Source: Acidimicrobiales bacterium (GTDB taxonomy: Bacteria > Actinomycetota > Acidimicrobiia > Acidimicrobiales > Aldehydirespiratoraceae). Taken from it: a stretch of DNA of 64,000 nt. The position numbers and the translations under genes were made by a program. Shown here one piece after another: positions 43,571 through 52,694 of the stretch. The stretch is taken from contig JAVJSI010000004.1 of assembly GCA_040219515.1 (NCBI GenBank), positions 1 to 64,000 of the forward strand, written 5' to 3'. The notes beneath the pieces were generated by a model. That model was not told where the DNA came from. It did no database searches and saw only the letters and a program-made list of their open reading frames with translations. Position 1 is the stretch's first letter, and each line of letters opens with the position of its first letter.

Positions 43571-43643
43571 GGGGGATCAATCTACGCCGGGCGCGTCAGC
43601 CGATGTCGAGACATTCGAGCCCGTCCCGTGCCACCATCTGTCC

Positions 43644-44048
43644 ATGAGCAGGAGGGTTCGATCGTTCGTCGCCCGCCGTCGGTCCGTCACTGGCTGTCTC
43701 GTCGCAATCGTGTGCCTCGGGCTCGCCGGTGGCGACGCCGCCGTGGTGGAACCGGCGCGAACCCCGGTGCCGAGTGTCGGGCCGGTCAGCGAGAACCCCC
43801 ATCCGCCGGCGCCGACGACCGCTCCCGATCGGTCGACTCCCACCCTCACCCTGCGATCGAACCCGGTGGTGGTCGAGCCCGACCCTGATCCGAACGGGCC
43901 GTGCGACGGACCGTCGGATGGCGACGAGCCGTGGATCCCCGCCGTGGTGCCGCCGGCCGTCGGGGAGAACCGAGGCGAGTCACACGATCTCTTCCTACGC
44001 GACGACCAGGAGATCTGCATCGTCCTCCTGGCCGCGCGGCTTCGTTGA
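43644..44048 (+). CDS. Small secreted protein with Pro-rich middle
   Basis: The 134-residue product has a basic N-terminus (MSRRVRSFVARRRSVTG), a hydrophobic core CLVAIVCLGLAGGDAA like a signal peptide, then a long Pro/Thr/Asp-rich segment and a short C-terminal strand LFLRDDQEICIVLLAARL. No domain is recognised. No good ribosome site precedes ATG 43644. The opposite strand is also open, so the call is moderate. Confidence 0.55.
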   Translation: MSRRVRSFVARRRSVTGCLVAIVCLGLAGGDAAVVEPARTPVPSVGPVSENPHPPAPTTAPDRSTPTLTLRSNPVVVEPDPDPNGPCDGPSDGDEPWIPAVVPPAVGENRGESHDLFLRDDQEICIVLLAARLR

Positions 44049-44054
44049 GCCGCG
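44035..44054 (+). terminator. Hairpin at the end of the secreted-protein gene
   Basis: CGCGGCT (44035-44041) and AGCCGCG (44048-44054) are perfect 7-bp arms with loop TCGTTG, and the gene's TGA (44046-44048) lies at the loop edge. Confidence 0.5.
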
Positions 44055-44075
44055 ATCCTCAGTGAGTCGCCCTCT

Positions 44076-44399
44076 TCAGTGAACCCCACGGGTGTTCGGG
44101 CCGTTCGGCTCGACCACCTCGTCGACGTCGATCATCCGCTCGAGCAGGAACTCGAACGGCAGATACGACACCTTGTGCTGTTCGCCTTCCCGGGGCGGGA
44201 GCAGTTGCGACATCTGGAGCAGGCGCCAACCGTCGCGTAGCGCATCCAGCCCGGTGACGTAGGGCGGCGAGCCGTCGCGGTCGGGGATGTCCGGCCCGTT
44301 GCCGTCGGTGCCGTCGTGGAACGCCCAGGCGACCACATGGCTGCCGAGCGACGAGTTCGTCGTGTAGAGCTGCAGCACCTGCTGACGTTGCGTCGTCAC
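44076..44399 (-). CDS. Small conserved-looking partner of PhyH dioxygenase
   Basis: The 107-residue protein reads VLQLYTTNSSLGSHVVAWAF, then a DGT/DG-rich loop (HDGTDGNGPDIPDRDG), PPYVTGLDALRDGWRLLQMS and EHKVSYLPFEFLLERMIDV-like text. It looks like a compact alpha/beta domain. GTG 44399 overlaps the PhyH stop (GTGA), so it is translated with it, and the pair is likely functional together. The family is not recognised. Confidence 0.75.
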   Translation of the reverse strand: MTTQRQQVLQLYTTNSSLGSHVVAWAFHDGTDGNGPDIPDRDGSPPYVTGLDALRDGWRLLQMSQLLPPREGEQHKVSYLPFEFLLERMIDVDEVVEPNGPNTRGVH

Positions 44400-45298
44400 C
44401 CGACGACTCCGTCGCGGTCGATCAGCGCCGAACGACCCTCGATGCGGGTGCGGTACCAGTCGACGTCGAAGTGCTCGTCGCCGCTGAGGTAGCGCCACAG
44501 GCGCACCCGTTCCATCGTCTCGAGCCGGTACTCACCGTCGAACGACCAGGCCTGCATCTTGCGCAGATGGTTGGCCACGGTGTCGCCCTCGGCGGTGGTG
44601 GCGAACATGTGGTCCCACGACCCACTCACGGCATCGTCGTAGTCCGAGGTGTCCCACAAACGAACCTGGGGCTCGGTGGGGTTGAGCCGCAGTTTGAACA
44701 TCCACCGGTGGTCGTCGGACGGGTTGGGCTGGCCGGCGTGCCACACACCCTGATGGAAGATCAGGACGGTGCCGGCCGGGCCGGTGAAGTACTGCTCGCC
44801 GGCGATGTGCTGGTAGCGGGCGACGCTGTTCTCGTGGATGTTGCGGATGTGGCTGCCGGGCACGAATCGGGTGCCGCCTGCGCCCTCGGCAACGTCGTGG
44901 GGGAAGTAGAAGAGCTGGATGTCGAACGGTGGATCGCCGCTGTCGATCGCCGCATCGCAGTGGAGGTCCTGGATGTAGTCCGAGCCTCGGGGCAGGAAGT
45001 GGATCGCGTGGTGGTCGAACAGGGGATTCGATCCGACCAGCGACAGGATCGCCCCCGCGATCTCGGGTACTTCGTAGACCCGACGGATCGCGCTGTCGGC
45101 CGGGTAGCAGTCGCGCAGCGGCGTGCCCGAGCGGGGTTGGAACGGCGACGGCTCGTGCGACGGCTTCCCCAACCGCTCGCGGAGCTCGGCCATCACGCCC
45201 TGGTTGATCTCGTCCGGGACCACGGCGTCGAGGCGCAGATAGCCGTCGGCCACGAATCGGGCCATGTCGAGCGTGCTCAGCAGCTTCGGTTCGGTCAC
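44396..45298 (-). CDS. Phytanoyl-CoA dioxygenase (PhyH) family protein
   Basis: The 300-residue Fe(II)/2-oxoglutarate oxygenase has iron ligands H113 and D115 in [11 protein letters not shown] and H187 in [37 protein letters not shown] and [13 protein letters not shown] are typical PhyH segments. The C-terminal third ([40 protein letters not shown]) is longer than in phytanoyl-CoA hydroxylase and may define a subgroup. Start is GTG. It is linked to the 107-residue gene and divergent from the aldo/keto reductase gene. Confidence 0.9.
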   Translation of the reverse strand: MTEPKLLSTLDMARFVADGYLRLDAVVPDEINQGVMAELRERLGKPSHEPSPFQPRSGTPLRDCYPADSAIRRVYEVPEIAGAILSLVGSNPLFDHHAIHFLPRGSDYIQDLHCDAAIDSGDPPFDIQLFYFPHDVAEGAGGTRFVPGSHIRNIHENSVARYQHIAGEQYFTGPAGTVLIFHQGVWHAGQPNPSDDHRWMFKLRLNPTEPQVRLWDTSDYDDAVSGSWDHMFATTAEGDTVANHLRKMQAWSFDGEYRLETMERVRLWRYLSGDEHFDVDWYRTRIEGRSALIDRDGVVG

Positions 45299-45386
45299 GT
45301 CCGGCCCCCAGGATCATCGCCAGTGTCGTCGCGTCGGTGACGCGTTCGCGATCGCCATTCGTAGCAGCCGGACTACGGTCGGCGCC

Positions 45387-46376
45387 ATGACTCGACCCAA
45401 TGTGAACCCGCAGATGGAATACCGACGGCTCGGCCACACCGGGCTGAAGGTGAGCGTGCTCTCCTTCGGGAGCTGGGTCACGTTCGACACCCAGCTCGAC
45501 GACTCCCTGGCGATCGACTGCATGGCTGCGGCCGGGGAGGCGGGCTGCAACTTCTTCGACAATGCCGAGGCCTACGCCCGCGGTGAGAGCGAGGCGATCA
45601 TGGGTCGTGCGCTCCAGGAACTGGGTTGGCCCCGGTGGTCCTACGTGCTCACCACCAAGGTCTTCATGGGCATCCACGGCGATGTGCCGAACATGCGCAT
45701 GACGCTCAACCGCAAGTACCTGATGCAGGCGATCGACGCGTCGCTCGAGCGGCTCCAGACCGATTTCGTCGACGTGCTGTACTGCCATCGGGCCGATCCC
45801 GACACGCCGATCGAGGAGACGGTGTGGGCCATGAGCGACATCATCTCGGCCGGCAAGGCCCACTACTGGGGCACGAGCGAGTGGCGGGCCGACGAGATCA
45901 TCGCGGCCATCGAGATCGCCGAGCGCCACCACCTGCACAAGCCGGTCACCGAGCAGAGCCAGTACAACCTGCTCGAACGCAAGAACGTCGAGAAGAACTA
46001 CGCCCGCCTGGTGAACGACCACGGCTACGGCAACACGATCTGGAGTCCACTGGCCTCGGGTCTGCTCACCGGCAAGTACCGCGACGGCATCCCCGACGAC
46101 TCCCGCGCCGCCCTCGAGGGCTACGAATGGCTCGCCGGCCGGCTCACGGCGGCCGAGGGAATCGAGCGGGTCGAGAGGTTGCGACCCATCGCCGAGCGGC
46201 TCGACTGCTCGATGGCCCAGTTGGCGCTGGCGTGGTGCACGAAGAACCCGGCCGTGTCGACCGTCATCACCGGTGCCTCGAAGGTCGAGCAGGTCGTCCA
46301 GAACTTCGGTGCGCTCGACGTGATTCCCCGGCTCACCGACGAGGTGAAGGCCGAGATCGAGGCGGCCGTCGCCTGA
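45387..46376 (+). CDS. Aldo/keto reductase, potassium-channel-beta-like
   Basis: The 329-residue NADPH reductase has the TIM-barrel motifs [35 protein letters not shown] (catalytic Asp/Tyr), [19 protein letters not shown] and [15 protein letters not shown]. The [14 protein letters not shown] and [20 protein letters not shown] segments match the Kv-beta/YghZ subgroup. The start is leaderless (TACGGT 45374-45379, 7 nt). Its stop shares one base with the ATG of the oxygenase gene, so the two enzymes are produced together. Confidence 0.93.
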   Translation: MTRPNVNPQMEYRRLGHTGLKVSVLSFGSWVTFDTQLDDSLAIDCMAAAGEAGCNFFDNAEAYARGESEAIMGRALQELGWPRWSYVLTTKVFMGIHGDVPNMRMTLNRKYLMQAIDASLERLQTDFVDVLYCHRADPDTPIEETVWAMSDIISAGKAHYWGTSEWRADEIIAAIEIAERHHLHKPVTEQSQYNLLERKNVEKNYARLVNDHGYGNTIWSPLASGLLTGKYRDGIPDDSRAALEGYEWLAGRLTAAEGIERVERLRPIAERLDCSMAQLALAWCTKNPAVSTVITGASKVEQVVQNFGALDVIPRLTDEVKAEIEAAVA

Positions 46377-47317
46377 TGGAACTGGGCGTCGTCGACCTGT
46401 CGGCGCCGATGCCCGATCAGGTGCGAGCCATGCGGAGGGCCTGCGAGAGCCTCGGCTTCATCCGCCTGCCGGTGAATGTGATCGATCGCGACGTCGCCGC
46501 CGAGGCGTGGGCCACCACCGCAGAATTCTTCGCACTGCCCGAACCCGTGAAGCGCGAGATCGAGTTCCCCGAACCCGGATACCCCTACGGCTACTCGCCC
46601 TATCGATACGAGACGCTCGCGCGCTCGCTCGATGACGCGACCTCCCGGCCCGACATGAAGGAGTCGCTGTCGGTCGGTCCGGATTGCGGATCCGCGCCGG
46701 CGTCGGCAACTGATGAGGAGTGGATCCGCTCGCCCAGCCTCTGGCCGTCGGCGCTGCCCGGACTCCGGCCGGCGTGGACGGCCTACTACCGGGCGCTGGC
46801 CGACGTGGCGGCCTCGCTCATGTCGCTGATGGCACAGGCGCTCGATCTCCCACCCGATCACTTCGACGCAATGATCGACCGTCCCATCAGCTCGATGCGC
46901 GGCATTCACTATCCGGCGGCCGAGGCGACCGACGGTGCGCTGCGGGCGGGCGCCCATGCCGACTACGGCACGTTGACGATCCTGCGGACCGACGACGTCC
47001 CGGGCCTTCAGATTCGCGCCGTCGACGGGACGTGGCTCGACGTCGCCCCCGACCCCGACATGTTCGTGGTCAACCTCGGCGACTCGATCTCGCAGTGGAC
47101 GAACGGCCGCTGGCCGTCGACGGTGCATCGTGTGGTTCCGAGCACGATGCCCAGGCAGTCGATGGCCTTCTTCCACATGGCCAACTGGGACGCGACGATC
47201 GAGGCCCTGCCCGGCTGCGTCGAGGCCGGCGAGGCGCCCCGCCACCCGCCGGTCCAGGCCGGTCCATGGTTGATGAAGAAGTTCCGGTCGACGGTGGTGG
47301 GCGACGGCGCTGCGTGA
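46376..47317 (+). CDS. Isopenicillin-N-synthase-like 2-oxoglutarate/Fe(II) oxygenase
   Basis: The 313-residue oxygenase follows the IPNS/plant-dioxygenase layout: N-terminal DIOX_N region (VVDLSAPMPDQVRAMRRACE, SLGFIRLPVNVIDRDVAAEA), iron ligands H194/D196 in AGAHADYGTLTIL and H251 in STVHRVV, and NLGDSISQWTNGRWPST. An Arg following the last ligand (R252/PRQS) probably binds 2-oxoglutarate. ATG overlaps the reductase stop. The coupled reductase-oxygenase pair suggests sequential modification of one small molecule; the substrate is unknown. Confidence 0.92.
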   Translation: MELGVVDLSAPMPDQVRAMRRACESLGFIRLPVNVIDRDVAAEAWATTAEFFALPEPVKREIEFPEPGYPYGYSPYRYETLARSLDDATSRPDMKESLSVGPDCGSAPASATDEEWIRSPSLWPSALPGLRPAWTAYYRALADVAASLMSLMAQALDLPPDHFDAMIDRPISSMRGIHYPAAEATDGALRAGAHADYGTLTILRTDDVPGLQIRAVDGTWLDVAPDPDMFVVNLGDSISQWTNGRWPSTVHRVVPSTMPRQSMAFFHMANWDATIEALPGCVEAGEAPRHPPVQAGPWLMKKFRSTVVGDGAA

Positions 47318-47362
47318 CGTGTGTCACACTATGAGCCCTGGGAAGATCGGAGACGAGCGAAC

Positions 47363-47794
47363 GTGTTGATCAGCGAGGTCCTGCAACGGAAAGGCAACGC
47401 GGTTGCCACGATCGCGCCAGGGGCGTCGATCACCGAGGTCGTCACGGCTCTCGCCGAGTACGGCGTCGGTGCGCTGGTGGTGTCGGCCGACGGAAACGCC
47501 GTCGACGGCATCATCTCCGAACGCGATGTGGTGCGCGGTCTCGCCACCCACGGTGGCGACACCATGGATCGCACCGCCGCCGACCTGATGACCCGCGAGG
47601 TCGTCACCTGCAGTCAGCAGGCGACCATCGAGCAGCTGATGACCGAGATGACGGAACGTCGATTTCGTCATGTCCCGGTGACCGAGGACGGTCGCCTGGT
47701 CGGCATCGTGAGCATCGGCGACGTGGTCAACGCGCGGGTCCGCAATCTCGAGACCGAGACGCGTCAGCTCACGAACTACATCTCCGGCTACTGA
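47363..47794 (+). CDS. Two-CBS-domain protein
   Basis: The 143-residue protein consists of two CBS motifs: IAPGASITEVVTALAEYGVG-ALVVSADG with GIISERDVVRGLATHG, and VTCSQQATIEQLMTEMTERR-FRHVPVTEDGRLVGIVSIGD. It ends in VRNLETETRQLTNYISGY, as do stand-alone CBS regulators that sense adenine nucleotides. GTG 47363 is preferred (GGAGAC upstream) over GTG 47321. A perfect palindrome ACTGATCAGT (47790-47799) covers the stop. The partner is unknown. Confidence 0.88.
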   Translation: MLISEVLQRKGNAVATIAPGASITEVVTALAEYGVGALVVSADGNAVDGIISERDVVRGLATHGGDTMDRTAADLMTREVVTCSQQATIEQLMTEMTERRFRHVPVTEDGRLVGIVSIGDVVNARVRNLETETRQLTNYISGY

Positions 47795-47828
47795 TCAGTT
47801 CCGTCCACTGACCGGTTCGATCCTCGGA

Positions 47829-48863
47829 TCAGCGCCGCCGTCGGCGGGCATGTGACGCCATGTGCGGCTCCGGCCGGTTCGTGTCGACGACGTCGATGTC
47901 GAGACCCGGTGGCAACAACTCGTCGAGGGCGTCGAGAACCGATTCGTCGAGCCGGACCGACGCCGAGGCGAGTGCGTCGTCGAGTTGGGCGGGGGTGCGT
48001 GGTCCGATGATCACGCTGGAAACGGCCGGGTGTTCGGCCACCCACGCATGGGCCATGTGGCTGAGCGGGAGACCCGCGTCCTCGGCGATCGAGAGGAGCT
48101 CTTCCACGAGGTCGAGCTTCGCCCGTGTCTGCGTTCGACTGCGGTCCCAGCGCGCCGCGTTGTGTGCCATACGAACAGCCCGGGCATCGTCGGGCACGTC
48201 GACATCGTGGCGGTACTTGCCGGTCAACCAGCCGCCGTTGAGCGGGGAGTAGGTCATCACGCCGACGCCGAGTCGCTCGCAGGTGGGAAGCACGGCCCGC
48301 TCGACGTCGCGGTTGAACAGGCTGTAGAGGCACTGCTCGGAGCGCACGCGAACGTGGCCGCGTCGGTCGCTGATGTGGCGGGCCTCGACGATCCACTCGG
48401 CCGGGGTGGCCGACATGCCGGCATAGAGGATCTTGCCCTGCCGCACGAGGTCGTCGAGGGTGCCGAGCGACTCGTCGAGGTCGAGCCTCGTGTCGCGTCG
48501 GTGGAGCTGGAAGAGATCGATGTGGTCGGTGTCGAGCCGGCGCAGGCTGTCCTCCACCGCCCGGACGAGCCAGCGCCGCGACCCGCCCTGGTGATTCGGG
48601 TCCTTGCTCATCGGGATGAAGGCCTTGGTCGCCAACACGACCTCGTCTCGGCGGCCCTTCAGCGCCCGGCCCACGATCTCCTCGCTCTCGCCCATGCTGT
48701 AGGCATCGGCGGTGTCGATGAAGTTGATCCCGCCGTCGAGCGCGGTGTGGACCATCGCCACGCACTCGTCGTGGTCGGTGTTCCCCATCGCACCGAACAT
48801 CATGGCGCCGAGGCAGTACTTCGAGACCGAGACGCCGGTGGCGCCGAAGGTTCGCTGATCCAT
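47829..48863 (-). CDS. Aldo/keto reductase
   Basis: The 344-residue enzyme begins MDQRTFGATGVSVSKYCLGA, with catalytic-site text NFIDTADAYSMGESEEIVGR, HIDLFQLHRRDTRLDLDESL and KILYAGMSATPAEWIVEARH. TYSPLNGGWLTGKYRHDVDV and SVIIGPRTPAQLDDALASAS are the NADPH-binding C-terminal part. It starts 11 bp after the acyl-CoA dehydrogenase stop, so it is likely in one operon. It is only distantly like the other reductase at 45387. Confidence 0.92.
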   Translation of the reverse strand: MDQRTFGATGVSVSKYCLGAMMFGAMGNTDHDECVAMVHTALDGGINFIDTADAYSMGESEEIVGRALKGRRDEVVLATKAFIPMSKDPNHQGGSRRWLVRAVEDSLRRLDTDHIDLFQLHRRDTRLDLDESLGTLDDLVRQGKILYAGMSATPAEWIVEARHISDRRGHVRVRSEQCLYSLFNRDVERAVLPTCERLGVGVMTYSPLNGGWLTGKYRHDVDVPDDARAVRMAHNAARWDRSRTQTRAKLDLVEELLSIAEDAGLPLSHMAHAWVAEHPAVSSVIIGPRTPAQLDDALASASVRLDESVLDALDELLPPGLDIDVVDTNRPEPHMASHARRRRR

Positions 48864-48873
48864 GTTCACGTCT

Positions 48874-50157
48874 TCAGCGGCCGCGGGATGCCATGTACTT
48901 CGCCATCCCGTCGGCCCAGTCGCGCAGCTCCGGGTCGGCGGCGAAAAGTGGCTCGAACTTCTCTCGGGCCTTCCGTCGCTTCTCCGGGTAGTACTCGGTC
49001 GGCCAGTAACCCTCGTGAGGGGCGTAGCCCTTGAGCACGTTGCGGGCCACGGTGGCCTTGTGCACCTCGTCGACACCGTCGGCGATGCCCATCGTCGGCG
49101 CCGCGGCGTACATCGCCTGGATCGGCGTGAGGTTGGTGGTGCCCAAGGATCCGAGGATGTGCAGGGCGTTGAACGACACCTCGCGCAGCACCTTGGCCAT
49201 CGAGAACTTCACGGCCGCGATGTCGGTCCGGGTCTCCTGGGTGCTCGAGTTGTCGATCTTCCAGGCCGTCTCGAGCACGAACAGTCGCAACATGGCGATC
49301 TGGGCGTAGGAGTCGGCGATCTTCTCCTGGACCATCTGGTGGTCGCCGATGATCTTGCCGTGCGACTCCCGGCTCAGGGCCCGCTCGCACATCATGTCGA
49401 AGGCCAGCTTGCAGTTGGAGATCGTTCGCATGGCGTGGTGGATGCGTCCGCCGCCGAGCCGACGCTGGGCGAGCACCTTCGCGCCGTCCTCGGGCCCGAG
49501 GAGATGATCGGCGGGAATGCGCACGTCGTTGTAGATGATGTGGTTGTGGGTACGGGGCTCGGGCTGGATCTCGACACCCGGCGTGTCGGTGGGCACCACG
49601 AACATGCCGTTGGTGCACATGACGAACAGGATGTCGGCGGCCCGGCCGGCGCTGGTGAACCACTTCTCGCCGTTGATGACCCACTCGTCGCCGTCGCGCA
49701 CGGCGTGGGTCCTGAACAGGTTGGGGTCCGATCCGCCCTGGGGCTCGGTCATGGAGTACGCCGACCACATCTCCTGGTTCAGCATCGGCGTCAGCCAGCG
49801 CTCCTTCTGCTCGTCGGTGCCGTAGGCCGCGAGCAGTTCCATGTTGCCGGTGTCGGGCGCGGCCGACCCGAAGATCTGCGGGGCCGAGCCGTAGCGACCG
49901 AGGATCTCGTTGAGCAGGCCGAGCTTGAGCTGGCCGAGGCCGGGGCCGCCCAGTTCCTCGTCGAGGAACAGCGCCCAGAGTCCCTGTTCCTTCACCTGGT
50001 CCTGGAGGGGCTTGACGAGCGCCTTGATCTTCGGATCCTTCGACCGCACGGCATACGGGAAGATCATGTCGAGCGGTTCGATCTCCTCCCGGCAGAACTT
50101 GTCGACCCAGTCGAGCTTCTCCTGAAACTCGGGTTCAGTGGAAAAATCCCAGGCCAT
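48874..50157 (-). CDS. Acyl-CoA dehydrogenase family protein
   Basis: The 427-residue flavoenzyme oxidises acyl-CoA thioesters. AYSMTEPQGGSDPNLFRTHA is the FAD/substrate signature, VINGEKWFTSAGRAADILFV the middle beta domain, and ARRLGGGRIHHAMRTISNCK-type text (QRRLGGGRIHHAMRTISNCK) and DGVDEVHKATVARNVLKGY the C-terminal helical domain. The position of the usual catalytic Glu appears as DGVDEVHK. GAGGAC before ATG 50157 fixes the start. Length fits FadE-type enzymes of actinobacteria that handle steroid or branched acyl groups; the substrate is not shown. Confidence 0.94.
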   Translation of the reverse strand: MAWDFSTEPEFQEKLDWVDKFCREEIEPLDMIFPYAVRSKDPKIKALVKPLQDQVKEQGLWALFLDEELGGPGLGQLKLGLLNEILGRYGSAPQIFGSAAPDTGNMELLAAYGTDEQKERWLTPMLNQEMWSAYSMTEPQGGSDPNLFRTHAVRDGDEWVINGEKWFTSAGRAADILFVMCTNGMFVVPTDTPGVEIQPEPRTHNHIIYNDVRIPADHLLGPEDGAKVLAQRRLGGGRIHHAMRTISNCKLAFDMMCERALSRESHGKIIGDHQMVQEKIADSYAQIAMLRLFVLETAWKIDNSSTQETRTDIAAVKFSMAKVLREVSFNALHILGSLGTTNLTPIQAMYAAAPTMGIADGVDEVHKATVARNVLKGYAPHEGYWPTEYYPEKRRKAREKFEPLFAADPELRDWADGMAKYMASRGR

Positions 50158-50235
50158 CGTCAGTCCTCGTTCTCGTCGTCGCGAGAAATGTAGGTCAGAC
50201 GCGACACCGCACGCCTCTTGCACCAGGATTGACCG

Positions 50236-50439
50236 GTGGACGCCCCCGAATTCGACGAGGACGACGAACCGGACCCGGAGCGCCTTCGCGAGTGCGAGTA
50301 CTGGCGCTGTGGTGAGCTCTTCGAGGCGCGGTCGGCCACGCACCGTTTCTGCCGCAAGGCCTGCCGCAGCCGCCACCACAAGTGGCACCGGGCCGAAGCC
50401 CGCCGGGTCCGCCGGGCGGCGCGCCGAGCAGGTCGTTGA
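50236..50439 (+). CDS. Tiny Cys4 zinc-finger protein
   Basis: The 67-residue protein has an acidic N-terminus (MDAPEFDEDDEPDPERLREC) and a zinc-finger-like core CEYWRCGELFEARSATHRFC-RKACRSRHHKWHR with four Cys in C-x4-C ... C-x3-C spacing plus several His. It resembles treble-clef/CGNR-type fingers found at actinobacterial C-termini. The Arg-rich tail AEARRVRRAARRAGR could bind nucleic acid. Start is GTG 50236 and no ribosome site is visible. It is divergent from the acyl-CoA dehydrogenase gene. Confidence 0.72.
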   Translation: MDAPEFDEDDEPDPERLRECEYWRCGELFEARSATHRFCRKACRSRHHKWHRAEARRVRRAARRAGR

Positions 50440-50481
50440 CGGTTCGTGGCCGCCGAGCGACGGCCACTACGCTCCGCCGGC

Positions 50482-51477
50482 ATGGCTACTCCGTCGATCT
50501 CCATTGGCATTCCTCCGCGACCGGGAGCGACCGATCTGGCGGTGCTCGCGGAGGAACTCGGCTTCGAACGGGTGTGGCTCTACGACTCGGCATCCATCTA
50601 CGAGGACATCTGGATCCACCTGGCGCTGATCGCCGAGCACACCAGCCGCATCGGGCTCGGCACCGCGGTGCTGGTCCCCAACCTCCGACACGTGATGACG
50701 ACGGCGTCCGCGGTCGCCACGGTGGCCCGCATGGCGCCGGGGAGGCTCGCGGTTGCGATCGGCACCGGCTTCACCGCCCGGCTGGTCATGAACAAGGGGG
50801 CTCTGTCATGGGCCACCACCGAGACGTATGTCCGCCAGCTCAAGGGCCTGCTCGCCGGTGAGGTCGTCGAGATCGCCGGTGAGAAGTGCCAGATGATCCA
50901 CCACCCCGACATGGCTGCACCGCGTCCGATCGACGTGCCGGTTCTCCTGTCGGCGATGGGTCCGAAGGGGCAGGGCATCGCGGCCGAGATCGCCGATGGG
51001 CTCATGCACGTGGCGCCGCCCGACGGCGGCGACTGGGACTGGTACGTCGAGATGCTCAACGGCACCGTCCTCGACGAGGGCGAGTCGGCGACCGATGCCC
51101 GTGTCGTCGAAGCGGCCGGCCCGTGGGAGGTGCTCGCCTATCACGGGGCGTGGCATCTCGGCGGTGAGGAGATCGTGCCGATGCTGCCGTCGGGCGAGGA
51201 GTGGTTGGCCCGCGTGGTGGCCGATCGGCCCGCCGACGAGCGTCACCTCTCGGTCCACGAGTGGCACTGCAGCCACGTGAACGACCGGGACCGGCCGCTG
51301 CTCGACGGCAAGGGCACGACCGAGTCGCCGTGGTCGGGTTGGGTCGGCGACGACGCGTACTTCGCGGGACGGATCGCGGCGAGTGGCGCGGCCGGTACCA
51401 CCGAGGTGCTCTACACGCCGGCCGGGCCCGACCTCGAGCGCGAGATGCGGGCCTTCGCCCGCGCCGCCGGGCTCTAA
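50482..51477 (+). CDS. LLM class F420-dependent oxidoreductase
   Basis: The 331-residue luciferase-like protein has GIPPRPGATDLAVLAEELGF, ERVWLYDSASIYEDIWIHLA, RIGLGTAVLVPNLRHVMTTA and ARMAPGRLAVAIGTGFTARL, the usual F420 barrel segments. PVLLSAMGPKGQGIAAEIAD marks the substrate/cofactor end. Leaderless start: TACGCT (50468-50473) lies 8 nt before ATG 50482. Its TAA overlaps the convergent serine hydrolase stop. It is unlike the 32005 paralogue in sequence and probably acts on a different substrate. Confidence 0.92.
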   Translation: MATPSISIGIPPRPGATDLAVLAEELGFERVWLYDSASIYEDIWIHLALIAEHTSRIGLGTAVLVPNLRHVMTTASAVATVARMAPGRLAVAIGTGFTARLVMNKGALSWATTETYVRQLKGLLAGEVVEIAGEKCQMIHHPDMAAPRPIDVPVLLSAMGPKGQGIAAEIADGLMHVAPPDGGDWDWYVEMLNGTVLDEGESATDARVVEAAGPWEVLAYHGAWHLGGEEIVPMLPSGEEWLARVVADRPADERHLSVHEWHCSHVNDRDRPLLDGKGTTESPWSGWVGDDAYFAGRIAASGAAGTTEVLYTPAGPDLEREMRAFARAAGL

Positions 51478-51489
51478 GTGAGCGCGGCG
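51465..51489. terminator. Hairpin with overlapping stops in its loop
   Basis: CGCCG-G-GCTC (51465-51474) pairs with GAGC-G-CGGCG (51480-51489) except for one G/G mismatch. The 5-nt loop TAAGT carries the overlapping stops of the LLM gene (TAA) and the hydrolase gene (TAG on minus). Confidence 0.55.
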
Positions 51490-52688
51490 TAGACCACGTT
51501 GCGCAGTTCCCGGCGCAGCGGATAGGTGCTCGAGGGCATCTGCTGGGTCATGAACACCACGGCGAGATCCTCGGCGGGGTCGACCCAGAAACCGGTGCTG
51601 GCCGCGCCACCCCAGGCGAACTCGCCCTCGCTGGCGATCAGCCGATTGGCGACGGCGTCGGTGAGAACCGAGAAACCGAGGCCGAAGCCCATCCCCGTCA
51701 TCTGCGCCTCGGCGAAGGTCTCGGCCAGCCACATCTCTGCCACCGTCTTCCCGCCGGGAAGGTGGTTGCGGGTCGCGATGTCCAGCGTCTTGCGGCCGAT
51801 CACCCGAGCCCCGCCGAGTTCGCCGCCGTCGAGCAGGCACTGGCAGAAGCGCAGGTAGTCGTCGAGGGTGCCGACCATGCCGCCGCCCCCGCCCTCGAAA
51901 GCGGGCGCCTCGCGGACCGATGAGGTGGCGGGGTCGTCGATCAGGAAGAGCTTCTCGTCGGAGGTGGCGAAGTAGTTGGCGGCCAGCCGATCGTGCTGAT
52001 GCGGTCGGGCCCAGAACGCCGTCTCGTCCATGCCCAGCGGGCCGGTCACCTGCTCGGCCAGGTACTCACCGAGCGTCGTGTCGGCGACGACCTCGATCAC
52101 CCGGCCGCACACGTCGGTCGCCATCGAGTAACCCCAGTGGTCGCCCGGCGAGTAGGCGAGCGGAAGCTTCGCCAGCGCGCGGGTGACGTCCGCGAGGGAC
52201 CGTTCCTCCCGGGCGAACGTGCCGATGCCGGCGGCGGAGTAGATGGCGTCGACCGGGTGGGCGTCGAGGAACGCATAGCTCAGTCCCGAAGTGTGGCGGA
52301 GCAGATCGACGATCTCCATGGGCCGATCCGGCGGACGGGTTTCGTAGCCGTCGAGGTCACCGCTGACGTAGACCTCGGTGTTCGCGAACTCGGGGAGGTA
52401 GGACGCCACCGGGTCCTCGAGCCGGACGAGCCCCCGTTCGACGAGTTGGAGCAACCCGATCGACGTGATCGGTTTCGTCATCGAGAACAGTCGGAACACG
52501 GTGTCGTCGGCCACCGGTGTGCCTCGCTCGACGTCGGCCAGACCGTAGGCGTCCCGGTACACCTCCTCGCCGTGCCGGATCACCGCGACGAGCGCGCACG
52601 GCATCTTGCCCTCGTCGACATAGCGGTGGGTGAGGTCGGCGATGCGCGGGAGGCGTTTCGGGTCGACGCCGAGTTGCTCGGGTGTCAT
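51474..52688 (-). CDS. Serine hydrolase, class C beta-lactamase/esterase family
   Basis: The 404-residue enzyme has the nucleophile motif SMTK (S69-K72), the Tyr motif region HWGYSMATDVCGRVIEVVAD (YSM) and GGAASTGFWVDPAEDLAVVF for the third box. No signal peptide is seen, so it is probably a cytoplasmic esterase rather than a beta-lactamase. The start is leaderless: TACGCT on the minus strand (52695-52700) ends 6 nt before ATG 52688. It is divergent from the B12 mutase gene. Confidence 0.92.
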   Translation of the reverse strand: MTPEQLGVDPKRLPRIADLTHRYVDEGKMPCALVAVIRHGEEVYRDAYGLADVERGTPVADDTVFRLFSMTKPITSIGLLQLVERGLVRLEDPVASYLPEFANTEVYVSGDLDGYETRPPDRPMEIVDLLRHTSGLSYAFLDAHPVDAIYSAAGIGTFAREERSLADVTRALAKLPLAYSPGDHWGYSMATDVCGRVIEVVADTTLGEYLAEQVTGPLGMDETAFWARPHQHDRLAANYFATSDEKLFLIDDPATSSVREAPAFEGGGGGMVGTLDDYLRFCQCLLDGGELGGARVIGRKTLDIATRNHLPGGKTVAEMWLAETFAEAQMTGMGFGLGFSVLTDAVANRLIASEGEFAWGGAASTGFWVDPAEDLAVVFMTQQMPSSTYPLRRELRNVVYAALT

Positions 52689-52694
52689 CGCGGC

